Assembly: GCA_027082955.1 (NCBI GenBank)
Contig: JALWTA010000017.1
Location: forward strand, 16,951 to 80,950
DNA from: Sulfurovum sp.
GTDB lineage: Bacteria > Campylobacterota > Campylobacteria > Campylobacterales > Sulfurovaceae
Direction: 5' to 3'
DNA: 64,000 nucleotides
Within the stretch, counting starts at the first letter, position 1; each line of letters begins with the position of its first letter. The position numbers and the translations under genes are program-made. The notes under the pieces were generated by a model. That model made no database searches, was not told where the DNA came from, and saw only the letters and a program-made list of their open reading frames with translations. Of this stretch, positions 34,671-43,155 are shown piece after piece.

Positions 34671-36205
34671 TACTTCACCTCCCCTGTTTTAGTCGCTGCA
34701 TGCGGTACTTTGATGATATCCTTTGCTTCCTGTGTCACTGCTTTTTGATCCATAAAGACCAGCATAGCATTTACCGATTTGTTAATTGGATCAAGTATTG
34801 GTTTAGGATAAACACCAAGCCATATTACAATAGCAACCAGTGGTACCAGTGACCATGTCTCTTTGGGTGTCAAGTCTGTTAATTTCTTATTCTCCTCTTT
34901 GGTTACAGGACCAAAGAAACTCTTTTTAAACAGAGAAAGCATATAAACTGCCCCGACAATAATAGAGAGTCCAGCCAGGATTGTCATGACAGGAGAGAAC
35001 TGGTAGAATCCAAGCAGTACAAGGAATTCACCTACAAAGCCGATGGTAAGCGGTAGTCCAACAGATGCCATCAGCATCACACCGAAAATAAGTGCATATT
35101 TTGGCATCACCGACGCAAGTCCGCCAAACTCACTCATCAGTTTAGTATGTCTTCTATCATAAATCACGCCTACAAGCATGAAGAGTGCGCCGGAGACAAT
35201 ACCGTGAGAGAGCATTTGAAAAACAGATCCACCAATACCCTCTCCATTCATTGCAAATATACCGATCATGATGATCCCCATATGTGACACAGAAGAGTAG
35301 GCAATCACCTGTTTCATATCTTTTTGTGCATAGGCAACCATCGCTGTATAGACAACCATAACAATAGAGATCACAGCAATCGGTGTAATCATCATCACTG
35401 AAGCATCTGGGAACATTGGCAAAGAGAATCTTACGAAACCATAGGTACCCATTTTAAGTAATACCGCTGCAAGAATTACAGAACCGATTGTCGGTGCCTG
35501 ACCGTGTGCATACGGAAGCCATGTATGGAATGGGAACATTGGTACCTTGATCGCAAAACCAAGGAAGAATGCAGCAAAAAGCCAGAGCTGGTAGTTAACC
35601 GGAAGCACCAGCAGATACCAGTCAGTAATAGCAAAACTCCAAACACCGGTCAGACTGTGATAAATATAGGCTACAAACAGCATCCCCACCAACATCACCA
35701 GCGATCCCATAAAGGTATAAAGGAAGAATTTAATCGATGCATATACACGCAGTGGCCCACCCCATGCACCGATAATATAGAGCATCGGCACCAAAGAGAG
35801 TTCCCAGAAAAGATAGAAGATGATTGCATCAAGTGCAACAAACACACCTACCATTGTCATTTCAAGGAAAAGGAGTGTGATAATCATGTTCTTCACATCT
35901 TTTTCAATGCTCATGCTCACCATGCCAATGAGGGTCATCAATGTGGTCATGATAATGATAAATAAGGAAATACCGTCAACCCCCAAATAGTAGTTTACAC
36001 CAAAATCAGGGATCAATGGGATCATCTCGACAAATTGCATTCCTGCATTTGCTGTATCGAAACTGAACCAAAGCCACAAAGAGAGCAGGAACTCAATTGC
36101 GGCAACAGTAATACCGTATACCCTGGCACTCTCTTTGTTGACCACAAACCCGAGCAGCGCTGCAATCGCCGGGAAAAACACCAATACACTTAAAATATTA
36201 TCCAT
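34670..36205 (-). CDS. nuoM: NADH-quinone oxidoreductase subunit M
   Basis: A 511-residue antiporter-like membrane subunit, about 14 helices. It has the family blocks VPMFPFHTWLPYAHGQAPT and VIAYSSVSHMGIIMIGI and the conserved membrane Glu in LFWELSLVPM. Its ribosome site is AAGGAG. Between nuoL and nuoN. Confidence 0.97.
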   Translation of the reverse strand: MDNILSVLVFFPAIAALLGFVVNKESARVYGITVAAIEFLLSLWLWFSFDTANAGMQFVEMIPLIPDFGVNYYLGVDGISLFIIIMTTLMTLIGMVSMSIEKDVKNMIITLLFLEMTMVGVFVALDAIIFYLFWELSLVPMLYIIGAWGGPLRVYASIKFFLYTFMGSLVMLVGMLFVAYIYHSLTGVWSFAITDWYLLVLPVNYQLWLFAAFFLGFAIKVPMFPFHTWLPYAHGQAPTIGSVILAAVLLKMGTYGFVRFSLPMFPDASVMMITPIAVISIVMVVYTAMVAYAQKDMKQVIAYSSVSHMGIIMIGIFAMNGEGIGGSVFQMLSHGIVSGALFMLVGVIYDRRHTKLMSEFGGLASVMPKYALIFGVMLMASVGLPLTIGFVGEFLVLLGFYQFSPVMTILAGLSIIVGAVYMLSLFKKSFFGPVTKEENKKLTDLTPKETWSLVPLVAIVIWLGVYPKPILDPINKSVNAMLVFMDQKAVTQEAKDIIKVPHAATKTGEVK

Positions 36206-36215
36206 CTATCTCTCC

Positions 36216-38114
36216 TTAACCTATCACCGCAGCGGAAAGCGCTGCGACAACCAAAAGCATGACTGCACCGACCGCCATCCAGTTCAGATAGTTCGAAAGG
36301 TTACCAGTCTGCATTTTTCTTGAACCGTCACCGGTTTTATAGAGGAATTTGGCAATTCCATCCACCGTTGCATCTACAATTTTCATATCTACTTTATTCC
36401 ACATTGCCTCTGAGATCATGGCATACGGTTTAGAAATGAACTCTTCGTAAAAATTCGGAATATAGTATTGGTTTGCAAGCATTTTATAGTACCAGCTTGA
36501 TTCGAGTTTTTCGTCTCGTTTCAAACCTCTGTAATACTTTTTGTATGCCAAAGCAATGCCACTGACAGCAAATGCCAGCACGATCAAACCCAATATCCAG
36601 GAAAGATGCTCTGTATGTTCGCTCATCTCATATTCCGGAAGCAGTTGTGTCACAAAATGCTCAAACGGCTCTTTAAAAAATCCTGCGATCACTGCCAATA
36701 TAGCAAGTGGAGACATCGCGATCAGTACATATTTGTACATTTCATGCGGGTGGAACCCATAGGTCTTATAACGTTCATCTCCCTCAAAGGTAAGGAATAC
36801 TTGTCTAAAGCTGTAGAAGGCAGTCATTCCCGCTGTTACTACAAGTATGATCCAAAGGATCAGTGTCCCCTCATTCCATGCTGTCTCAATGATGGCATCT
36901 TTTGAAAAATATCCTGCAAAGAACGGAATACCTGCCAAAGCAAGTGATGCAACACCCATATAAAGATATGTCCATTTCATCGCTTTTTTCAAACCACCCA
37001 TTTTGAAAATGTCAAGCTCATCATCCATCGCATGCATAACGTTACCAGCTCCAAGGAAAAGGAGTGCTTTAAAGAACGCATGTGCAGCAAGGTGGAAAAG
37101 CGCAATCCAATATGCACCGAGTCCTGCAGCAGCAAACATATATCCAAGCTGAGAAAGCGTTGAGAATGCAATGATACGTTTTAGATCTCTGTTAACCAAT
37201 GCCATTGATGCTGCAAAAAACGCGACAAACGTACCCAATGCGGCAATGAAGTAGCTCACTTCAGGCGTTAATGCAAAAATTGGATTGGCGCGGATCACAA
37301 GGAAAACACCTGCCGTAACCATGGTTGCGGCATGGATCAATGCAGACACCGGCGTAGGACCTTCCATCGCATCAGTAAGCCAGGTATGCAGTGGGAACTG
37401 CGCTGATTTACCCATTGCACCGATGAAGAGGAAGAGAGCTGCTGCATTCAGGATCGCTCCACTCATCTGTGGCAGTGAGGCAAAGACAGCATCATACTGC
37501 AGCGAACCTACATTCCAGTAGATAATAAAGAGCCCTACGAGCATGCCAAGGTCTGCAATACGGTTCATAATAAATGCTTCGTTTGCTGCCCATGACGGAG
37601 ATATGGCAGGATTCTCTTCTCTGCTGACATCCGGTTTATGATACCAGAAACCGATCAGAAGCCAAGAACAGACACCGACTCCTTCCCAACCGATAAAAAG
37701 TCCTGCAAAGTTATCTGACATGACAAGTACCATCATGGAGAAAACGAATGCCGACAGATAGGAAAAGAATCGGTTAAAGCTCTTGTCGTGATCCATATAT
37801 CCGTTTGAATAAATGTGAACTACTGTAGAGACAAGCGTGACAACCGTCATCATGGTTACCGAAACCTGATCGACCACAAAGCCAAACGGTATATGCAGAT
37901 CACCGGCACTGATCCAATCCATCATCGTTACGTGGATTGTATTGCCGGTTTGGTAGACATAGGCAGCCAGCATCAATGAAGCGACCAGAGAAATACCAAG
38001 AAGCACCGATGCAACGATACCTACAAACTGCTTTTTCGGACTCATGCCAAAGAGTGCGGCGAACAGGGAGCTCGCAAACGGCGCAAACAGCGCAATATAG
38101 ACCAAGTTCTCCAT
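36216..38114 (-). CDS. nuoL: NADH-quinone oxidoreductase subunit L
   Basis: A 632-residue antiporter-like subunit with about 16 helices, including the long lateral amphipathic helix and last anchor expected at the C terminus. It has FIGWEGVGVCSWLLIGFW, SAQFPLHTWLTDAMEGPTPV and IIAFSTLSQLGYM. Length is normal for NuoL. Confidence 0.97.
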   Translation of the reverse strand: MENLVYIALFAPFASSLFAALFGMSPKKQFVGIVASVLLGISLVASLMLAAYVYQTGNTIHVTMMDWISAGDLHIPFGFVVDQVSVTMMTVVTLVSTVVHIYSNGYMDHDKSFNRFFSYLSAFVFSMMVLVMSDNFAGLFIGWEGVGVCSWLLIGFWYHKPDVSREENPAISPSWAANEAFIMNRIADLGMLVGLFIIYWNVGSLQYDAVFASLPQMSGAILNAAALFLFIGAMGKSAQFPLHTWLTDAMEGPTPVSALIHAATMVTAGVFLVIRANPIFALTPEVSYFIAALGTFVAFFAASMALVNRDLKRIIAFSTLSQLGYMFAAAGLGAYWIALFHLAAHAFFKALLFLGAGNVMHAMDDELDIFKMGGLKKAMKWTYLYMGVASLALAGIPFFAGYFSKDAIIETAWNEGTLILWIILVVTAGMTAFYSFRQVFLTFEGDERYKTYGFHPHEMYKYVLIAMSPLAILAVIAGFFKEPFEHFVTQLLPEYEMSEHTEHLSWILGLIVLAFAVSGIALAYKKYYRGLKRDEKLESSWYYKMLANQYYIPNFYEEFISKPYAMISEAMWNKVDMKIVDATVDGIAKFLYKTGDGSRKMQTGNLSNYLNWMAVGAVMLLVVAALSAAVIG

Positions 38115-38116
38115 TG

Positions 38117-38419
38117 TTACCCCCTCATGTTGGCTAGATCATCAAGATCGAGACTGCCATGTTTTTTATACAGTACAATCAAAATACCGAGTCCTACGGC
38201 CACTTCACTCGCAGCAATAGCGATAATAAAGAATGCGAACATTTGACCGGTCAAATCGTTATAGTAATGTGAGATCGCAGCAAATGCGATATTGACCGCA
38301 TTCAGCATTACCTCTGTCGCGAAGAAAAGCATCAGCAGATTCCGTCGTCTCAGGACACCGGCAAGACCGATGGAGAAGAGGATTGCTGATACAATAAGAT
38401 AATGGGATAGACCTATCAT
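38117..38419 (-). CDS. nuoK: NADH-quinone oxidoreductase subunit K
   Basis: A 100-residue, three-helix subunit of the proton path. The two conserved membrane Glu residues are in LLMLFFATEVMLNAVN and AIAASEVAVGL. ATGA overlap with nuoJ. Confidence 0.97.
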   Translation of the reverse strand: MIGLSHYLIVSAILFSIGLAGVLRRRNLLMLFFATEVMLNAVNIAFAAISHYYNDLTGQMFAFFIIAIAASEVAVGLGILIVLYKKHGSLDLDDLANMRG

Positions 38420-38979
38420 TTTGCATCCTTTTGTGTCAAGATTTCATCATCTGCATCAATGTCTTCTGTCAGACTCTGATCCATTTTTTTACCCGCAAGT
38501 ATAATGCCGGCGATCATTGCTACCAAGAGCATCACTGCCGCAACTTCAAACGGAACAAGATATTTTGTAAAGAGCACAATACCGACATCTTGTGCATTGC
38601 CTACGCCTTCATGTATCGGGTAGAGTGCATGCACTGCTTCGGATTGGATAGGCGCAGCGAACATAAGCACAAGTATCAATGCACTAAGACCGCCAAGCAG
38701 GAAAACGAGCATACCCGGAGTGTTTTTCTCTTTGATATTGCGTGTCGCATCAAAGAACATCATGGCAAAGGAGTAAAGTGCCATCACAGCACCTACATAG
38801 ACAATTAACTGCACAACACCGAGAAAATCTGCACCAAGGATAAAGAAAAATCCTGAAATAAGCACCATACCCGATGCCAGTGCCGTCATGGCGTACAATA
38901 CATTTTTACTCATCACAGTGATGAGGAAAAGTACTATCGTCAACGCCGAAAAAAGGTAAAAGGCTATTGTTTCGTACAT
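38416..38979 (-). CDS. nuoJ: NADH-quinone oxidoreductase subunit J
   Basis: A 187-residue membrane subunit with about five helices; the conserved block VVQLIVYVGAVMALYSFAMM is seen. The C-terminal tail after the last helix is charged and probably cytoplasmic. Confidence 0.96.
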   Translation of the reverse strand: MYETIAFYLFSALTIVLFLITVMSKNVLYAMTALASGMVLISGFFFILGADFLGVVQLIVYVGAVMALYSFAMMFFDATRNIKEKNTPGMLVFLLGGLSALILVLMFAAPIQSEAVHALYPIHEGVGNAQDVGIVLFTKYLVPFEVAAVMLLVAMIAGIILAGKKMDQSLTEDIDADDEILTQKDAK

Positions 38980-38988
38980 GATATCTCC

Positions 38989-39612
38989 TTAATACGCTAA
39001 CGGCGTTTTTTTGATATTTTCATCTGCATTTGGAGAAACGGCACCAAATCCGTCATACTCCTGCTGCAGGTTGAGTTTGTCGATCGGGGTCAACATATCC
39101 TCAAAGAGAGAAAAACTCGCTCTTTGTTCTGAAGCGTTTTCATAGCGCGGACCATGAACGATTGCCAACTCCGGGCATACCTCGGCGCAGTAACCACAGA
39201 AGATACAGCGACCGAAATTGATAGTATATTCGCTTACCTCTTTACGCTGATTCTCATCATAACGTGTATCCATCGTAATACAGTTTGAGATACAGATCTT
39301 TTCGCAAAGTCCACAGCCAATACATCGATAATGTCCGCTCTCAAGCAGTCTCAGCATTTCATGAATGGCTCTGTACCGTGGAGAGATAGGCAATTTTTCA
39401 AAAGGATACTTTACAGTATGCATCTGACCTTTGAAGAGTGCATTGATCATCTCTCTCATGGTGACCCACAAACCGATAATAAGCTCCGGTTTGAAAGTTC
39501 TTCTCAACACCTGAGAGAATTTACCCATCGGTGTTTCCGGTGTCTGCCCAAGCTCAAGTTTTACATACTTTTGCTGTCCGACATTTCTATTTTTAAATTG
39601 TTCCAATCCCAT
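38989..39612 (-). CDS. nuoI: NADH-quinone oxidoreductase subunit I
   Basis: A 207-residue ferredoxin-like subunit with two [4Fe-4S] sites (N6a/N6b): CIGCGLCEKICISNC and CIFCGYCAEVCPELA. The open frame runs further upstream, but ATG 39612 (MGLEQFKNRN) has AAGGAG 8 bases before it and gives the normal length. Between nuoH and nuoJ. Confidence 0.97.
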   Translation of the reverse strand: MGLEQFKNRNVGQQKYVKLELGQTPETPMGKFSQVLRRTFKPELIIGLWVTMREMINALFKGQMHTVKYPFEKLPISPRYRAIHEMLRLLESGHYRCIGCGLCEKICISNCITMDTRYDENQRKEVSEYTINFGRCIFCGYCAEVCPELAIVHGPRYENASEQRASFSLFEDMLTPIDKLNLQQEYDGFGAVSPNADENIKKTPLAY

Positions 39613-39623
39613 ATCTTTTCTCC

Positions 39624-40676
39624 TTATACCATCATCACTATACCGGTGATGACCACATTGATTACCGCAATCGGCATCAAAACTTTCCAACACAGCCACA
39701 TCAACTGATCAGGTCTGACATGTGGCCACGCCGCTCTGATCCAGAGCATGAGGAAGAAGAAGAAACCAACCTTCAGAATAATCGTCAACCAGCCAATCCC
39801 TTCTTCGCTGTATCCCCCAAGGAATACAACTGCTGCAATAATGGAGATGGTAATCATGTTGGCATATTCCCCAATAAAGAACATACCCCATCGCATTCCG
39901 GAATACTCTGTAGCATATCCGGAAACCACTTCCGCTTCATGCTCAAGCAAATCAAACGGTGTTCTGTTTGTTTCCGCAAATCCGGCAATCAAAAAGAGAA
40001 TGAAGGCAACAGGCTGCTGCCAGATGAGCCAGTGACTTATTCCGCCTGCCTGTGCAGCATTGAAATCGACAAAGGAAAGCGATCCTACAAGCATAATTGG
40101 TGCGAGAATGGAGAGCCCTGTCACCACTTCATACGAGAGGAACTGTACAGCAGTACGTGCCGCACCAATGATACCCCACTTATTCGCTTGTGCCATACCT
40201 GCCAACAGCGGTCCGTAAAGTCCTGCTGCCATCATCCCAAGCACGAATAGGATACCAATGTTAAGATCTGCCGCGATTGAAGGAACAAATGTTCCTCCAA
40301 GTACAGGAACCCACTGAGGAATTGTAAAATTCGGGAAAACAGGGACAGCAGCAAGCGCTATAAAGGCTGTAGCTGCCGTTATCGCAGGGGCAAGCATAAA
40401 GATCAATCTGTTTGCATTCTGTGGTACGATATCCTCTTTTGTAAACAGTTTAATACCATCGGCGATGATCTGAAGCAATCCATACGGACCGACATGCATC
40501 GGTCCCAATCTTCGCTGCATGAAAGCAAGCACTTTCCTCTCAAGGTAAGTACCAAATCCGGCAACTGCAGAAATAACTGCCAAAATAATAATAGCCTTGA
40601 TCCATACACCTGCCGCCGTCACCTCAGGTAAATGCTGCACGAATGTCTCAACGTTAGTATAGGTTACGACTTCCAT
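39624..40676 (-). CDS. nuoH: NADH-quinone oxidoreductase subunit H
   Basis: A 350-residue membrane subunit with eight or nine helices that forms much of the quinone chamber. It has LERKVLAFMQRRLGPMHVGPYG, and EYSGMRWGMFFIGEYANM, both typical. One base separates it from the upstream nuoG stop. Confidence 0.97.
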   Translation of the reverse strand: MEVVTYTNVETFVQHLPEVTAAGVWIKAIIILAVISAVAGFGTYLERKVLAFMQRRLGPMHVGPYGLLQIIADGIKLFTKEDIVPQNANRLIFMLAPAITAATAFIALAAVPVFPNFTIPQWVPVLGGTFVPSIAADLNIGILFVLGMMAAGLYGPLLAGMAQANKWGIIGAARTAVQFLSYEVVTGLSILAPIMLVGSLSFVDFNAAQAGGISHWLIWQQPVAFILFLIAGFAETNRTPFDLLEHEAEVVSGYATEYSGMRWGMFFIGEYANMITISIIAAVVFLGGYSEEGIGWLTIILKVGFFFFLMLWIRAAWPHVRPDQLMWLCWKVLMPIAVINVVITGIVMMV

Positions 40677-40677
40677 A

Positions 40678-43155
40678 TTACACCTTTCTTATAGTTACTT
40701 TTCTATATCTGGACTTGCCGAAGAGTCCATAGACATCTTCCTCGCTCTTGAAATCTGCCAAGGATGTAATGTCACCTTCCATACGGTCATCTTCGATGAC
40801 ATCGACCACAATACTTCTATCACCAAAATCGATCTCTACACGTTCTCCAAGTGCCTCTGCTTTGGCAGGACTTGCATATAGACCGAATGCTTCAAAGATC
40901 TCATGTGCCTTGTTACTGAAGTCATTGAATTGTCTTTGCGGATTGCAGCGATAGACAATCTCTCCCTCAAGCAGTGACTTCTCATCAATAGGCTCAACAG
41001 AGAACGCTTCAGTATCACATGCGATATTGTTAAGTGCATATCCTCTGTTTTCTGTACCGTCATTGAAATAACCATTTGGAAGATCATCGAATACTGCACT
41101 CTGGAAGCCCTTCTCTACAGGGAGCGATCTTGTCCAGTCAACCGTCAGTTCCGGTGCACCAACGAGTACCTTCATCAGATCATTGAGTTCGTACCCTTTA
41201 TACTCCAAGGCAGCATTGGTCGGGGTTACACGCTTGTGCATGTTTGTCAGGGTACCTTCCTGCTGGTTCATTGCAGGCATATCAAGATCTCCATCACCGA
41301 GTGCAGAGAGTCTAAAGTCACCGTTTTCGTTATAGCCTACAGTATATCCTGTCACCTCATCATCCAGATCACAGATCAGCGCAACCCCCAAAGAGTTCGT
41401 TTTTGGAGGAATCATTGCCACACGAACAGGTGTTGTCTGTTCAATGAGGGCAATGAGCTTTGCAATGTTTTCTGCTCTGTTATGGAAGTAGAGATCTTCT
41501 CCAACGATCATTGAGAAGCGCTCTTTCTTCTTCATCATCTTTTCAAATTCAGCATCAAATGCATCGCTCTCTTTTCCAAGCAGTTCTACCAGACCGTTCT
41601 TCTCGACAGTTACCTCTTTTTCGACCATTTCAGGTACTTTTTTGGTAACCTCTTTCTCTTCACCGGTCTCTTCGTCAATGACTGTTTCAGTGACATCCTT
41701 CATCACCTTCTCTTTGACAGTCTTGGTTGTTGTGGTCTTGAAGCTCTCAAGGTAGGATTTTACATCTTCGGGAAGTTTCTCTTTGTCTGCGAAAAGGTCG
41801 AGCACCAAATAGAGTGCTGCCTCTTCAAGCCCCACTTTGTGCGTAAAGACTTCAATGTTTTTTCCGAACGTCGGTACAAGATTGTCACCTACCGGATGGA
41901 AGTAGAGCCCTGCACCCTTGTTCATTTTTTGAACATTGTTGAATGCATAGCGCGCATTGGGGTTGTCGTTGCGCAGTGCTGCACCGACACTTATGACAAA
42001 GTCTGTTGCCATCACCTGTTTGAAGTCATAACTGTAGAGTGACTGCCCTGCCGCTTTGCTGTATGAAGCGAGGAACTTCTGGAAAGCTCTTGCATCCGGG
42101 TTGACCAGTTTGACGCCAAGCTTCTCTTTGAGTGTCTGAAGCATCAGCGCCTCTTCATTGGTAATGACAGAGTTGAAGCGGATCGTCTCCGCTTTTTTCA
42201 ATGCCTCTACTGCTGCATTGAATGCTGCTTCGTCTTTTCCTTCCACTCTGTTCTCAAAATCATACCCGTAACGTCCGGCACCACACAGTGAAACATAGTT
42301 CCACTCATTGGTAACACGGTAGATCTTCTCACTTCGGTCAGATACAGAGGTATGCTTCTTCTCATAGTAGATCTGACAACCTGAGCTACAGTGTGCACAA
42401 GTGGCGGGCACACGCTCAAGCTCCCATGCATTGGAGGTGTAGACGAAGTCACGTCCTGTCAGCGCACCCACAGGACATACAGCGGTACATTCACCACAGT
42501 CGGAACAGTCAGTAAAGTCAGTACCGTTGCTTGGCGCAATGATCGACTTCTGCAGCTTGTTCCACATTGCATAGGCATCTTTTGGCATTGTCTCTTTATA
42601 CGCTTTGTCAAGCGATTCGCCGCCACGCTTCGTTGTTGAGATCGCAGCATCGCCGATCATATCTTTACAGACAGTGGTACAGCGCTCACAGACAATACAA
42701 AGCCCTGCATCGTAGTGAAGTACAGAACTCCAGTTTTTCACTTCACGTTTGGTATCAGGAATTGCATACGTCTGCGAATCGACAGCCAACTCCAGTGTAT
42801 AGTTTTGCAGTTCACACTCACCACTTTTGTCACATACACCACACTGAAGCGGGTGGTTGACATCATAGACTTCCATAATAGCACGGCGTTCAGCAAGGAT
42901 ATTCGGAGTATCGACTGTGATCTCCATCCCCTCTTTGACCTTTGCATTACAGGCGTAAACCTGTTTGCCGTCCGCTTCAACAAGACAGAGACGGCAGGCA
43001 AGTGTCGGGCTGCATCGTGTCAGATAACAGATCGCCGGGATGAAAACATCATTCGCACGTGCTGCATTGAGGATATATTCACCCTCTTTTGCATGATATG
43101 TCTTACCGTCAATGGTGATGGTAACCATATTCTCTACTGTTTTTACTTCACTCAT
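40678..43155 (-). CDS. nuoG: NuoG-like subunit, second copy, with an extra [4Fe-4S] pair
   Basis: An 825-residue soluble subunit. Sites in order: [2Fe-2S] C43, C54, C57, C69; H101 with C105, C108, C114 (N5); a two-cluster ferredoxin domain with C153, C156, C159, C163 and C217, C220, C223, C227; N7-type C253, C256, C260. Ordinary NuoG has only one cluster in the ferredoxin region, so this copy has one more, as in [FeFe]-hydrogenase-type domains. A Lys/Glu/Thr-rich insert lies around residues 465-510. The molybdopterin-like domain is reduced. It overlaps the first nuoG copy by 8 bases. Confidence 0.93.
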   Translation of the reverse strand: MSEVKTVENMVTITIDGKTYHAKEGEYILNAARANDVFIPAICYLTRCSPTLACRLCLVEADGKQVYACNAKVKEGMEITVDTPNILAERRAIMEVYDVNHPLQCGVCDKSGECELQNYTLELAVDSQTYAIPDTKREVKNWSSVLHYDAGLCIVCERCTTVCKDMIGDAAISTTKRGGESLDKAYKETMPKDAYAMWNKLQKSIIAPSNGTDFTDCSDCGECTAVCPVGALTGRDFVYTSNAWELERVPATCAHCSSGCQIYYEKKHTSVSDRSEKIYRVTNEWNYVSLCGAGRYGYDFENRVEGKDEAAFNAAVEALKKAETIRFNSVITNEEALMLQTLKEKLGVKLVNPDARAFQKFLASYSKAAGQSLYSYDFKQVMATDFVISVGAALRNDNPNARYAFNNVQKMNKGAGLYFHPVGDNLVPTFGKNIEVFTHKVGLEEAALYLVLDLFADKEKLPEDVKSYLESFKTTTTKTVKEKVMKDVTETVIDEETGEEKEVTKKVPEMVEKEVTVEKNGLVELLGKESDAFDAEFEKMMKKKERFSMIVGEDLYFHNRAENIAKLIALIEQTTPVRVAMIPPKTNSLGVALICDLDDEVTGYTVGYNENGDFRLSALGDGDLDMPAMNQQEGTLTNMHKRVTPTNAALEYKGYELNDLMKVLVGAPELTVDWTRSLPVEKGFQSAVFDDLPNGYFNDGTENRGYALNNIACDTEAFSVEPIDEKSLLEGEIVYRCNPQRQFNDFSNKAHEIFEAFGLYASPAKAEALGERVEIDFGDRSIVVDVIEDDRMEGDITSLADFKSEEDVYGLFGKSRYRKVTIRKV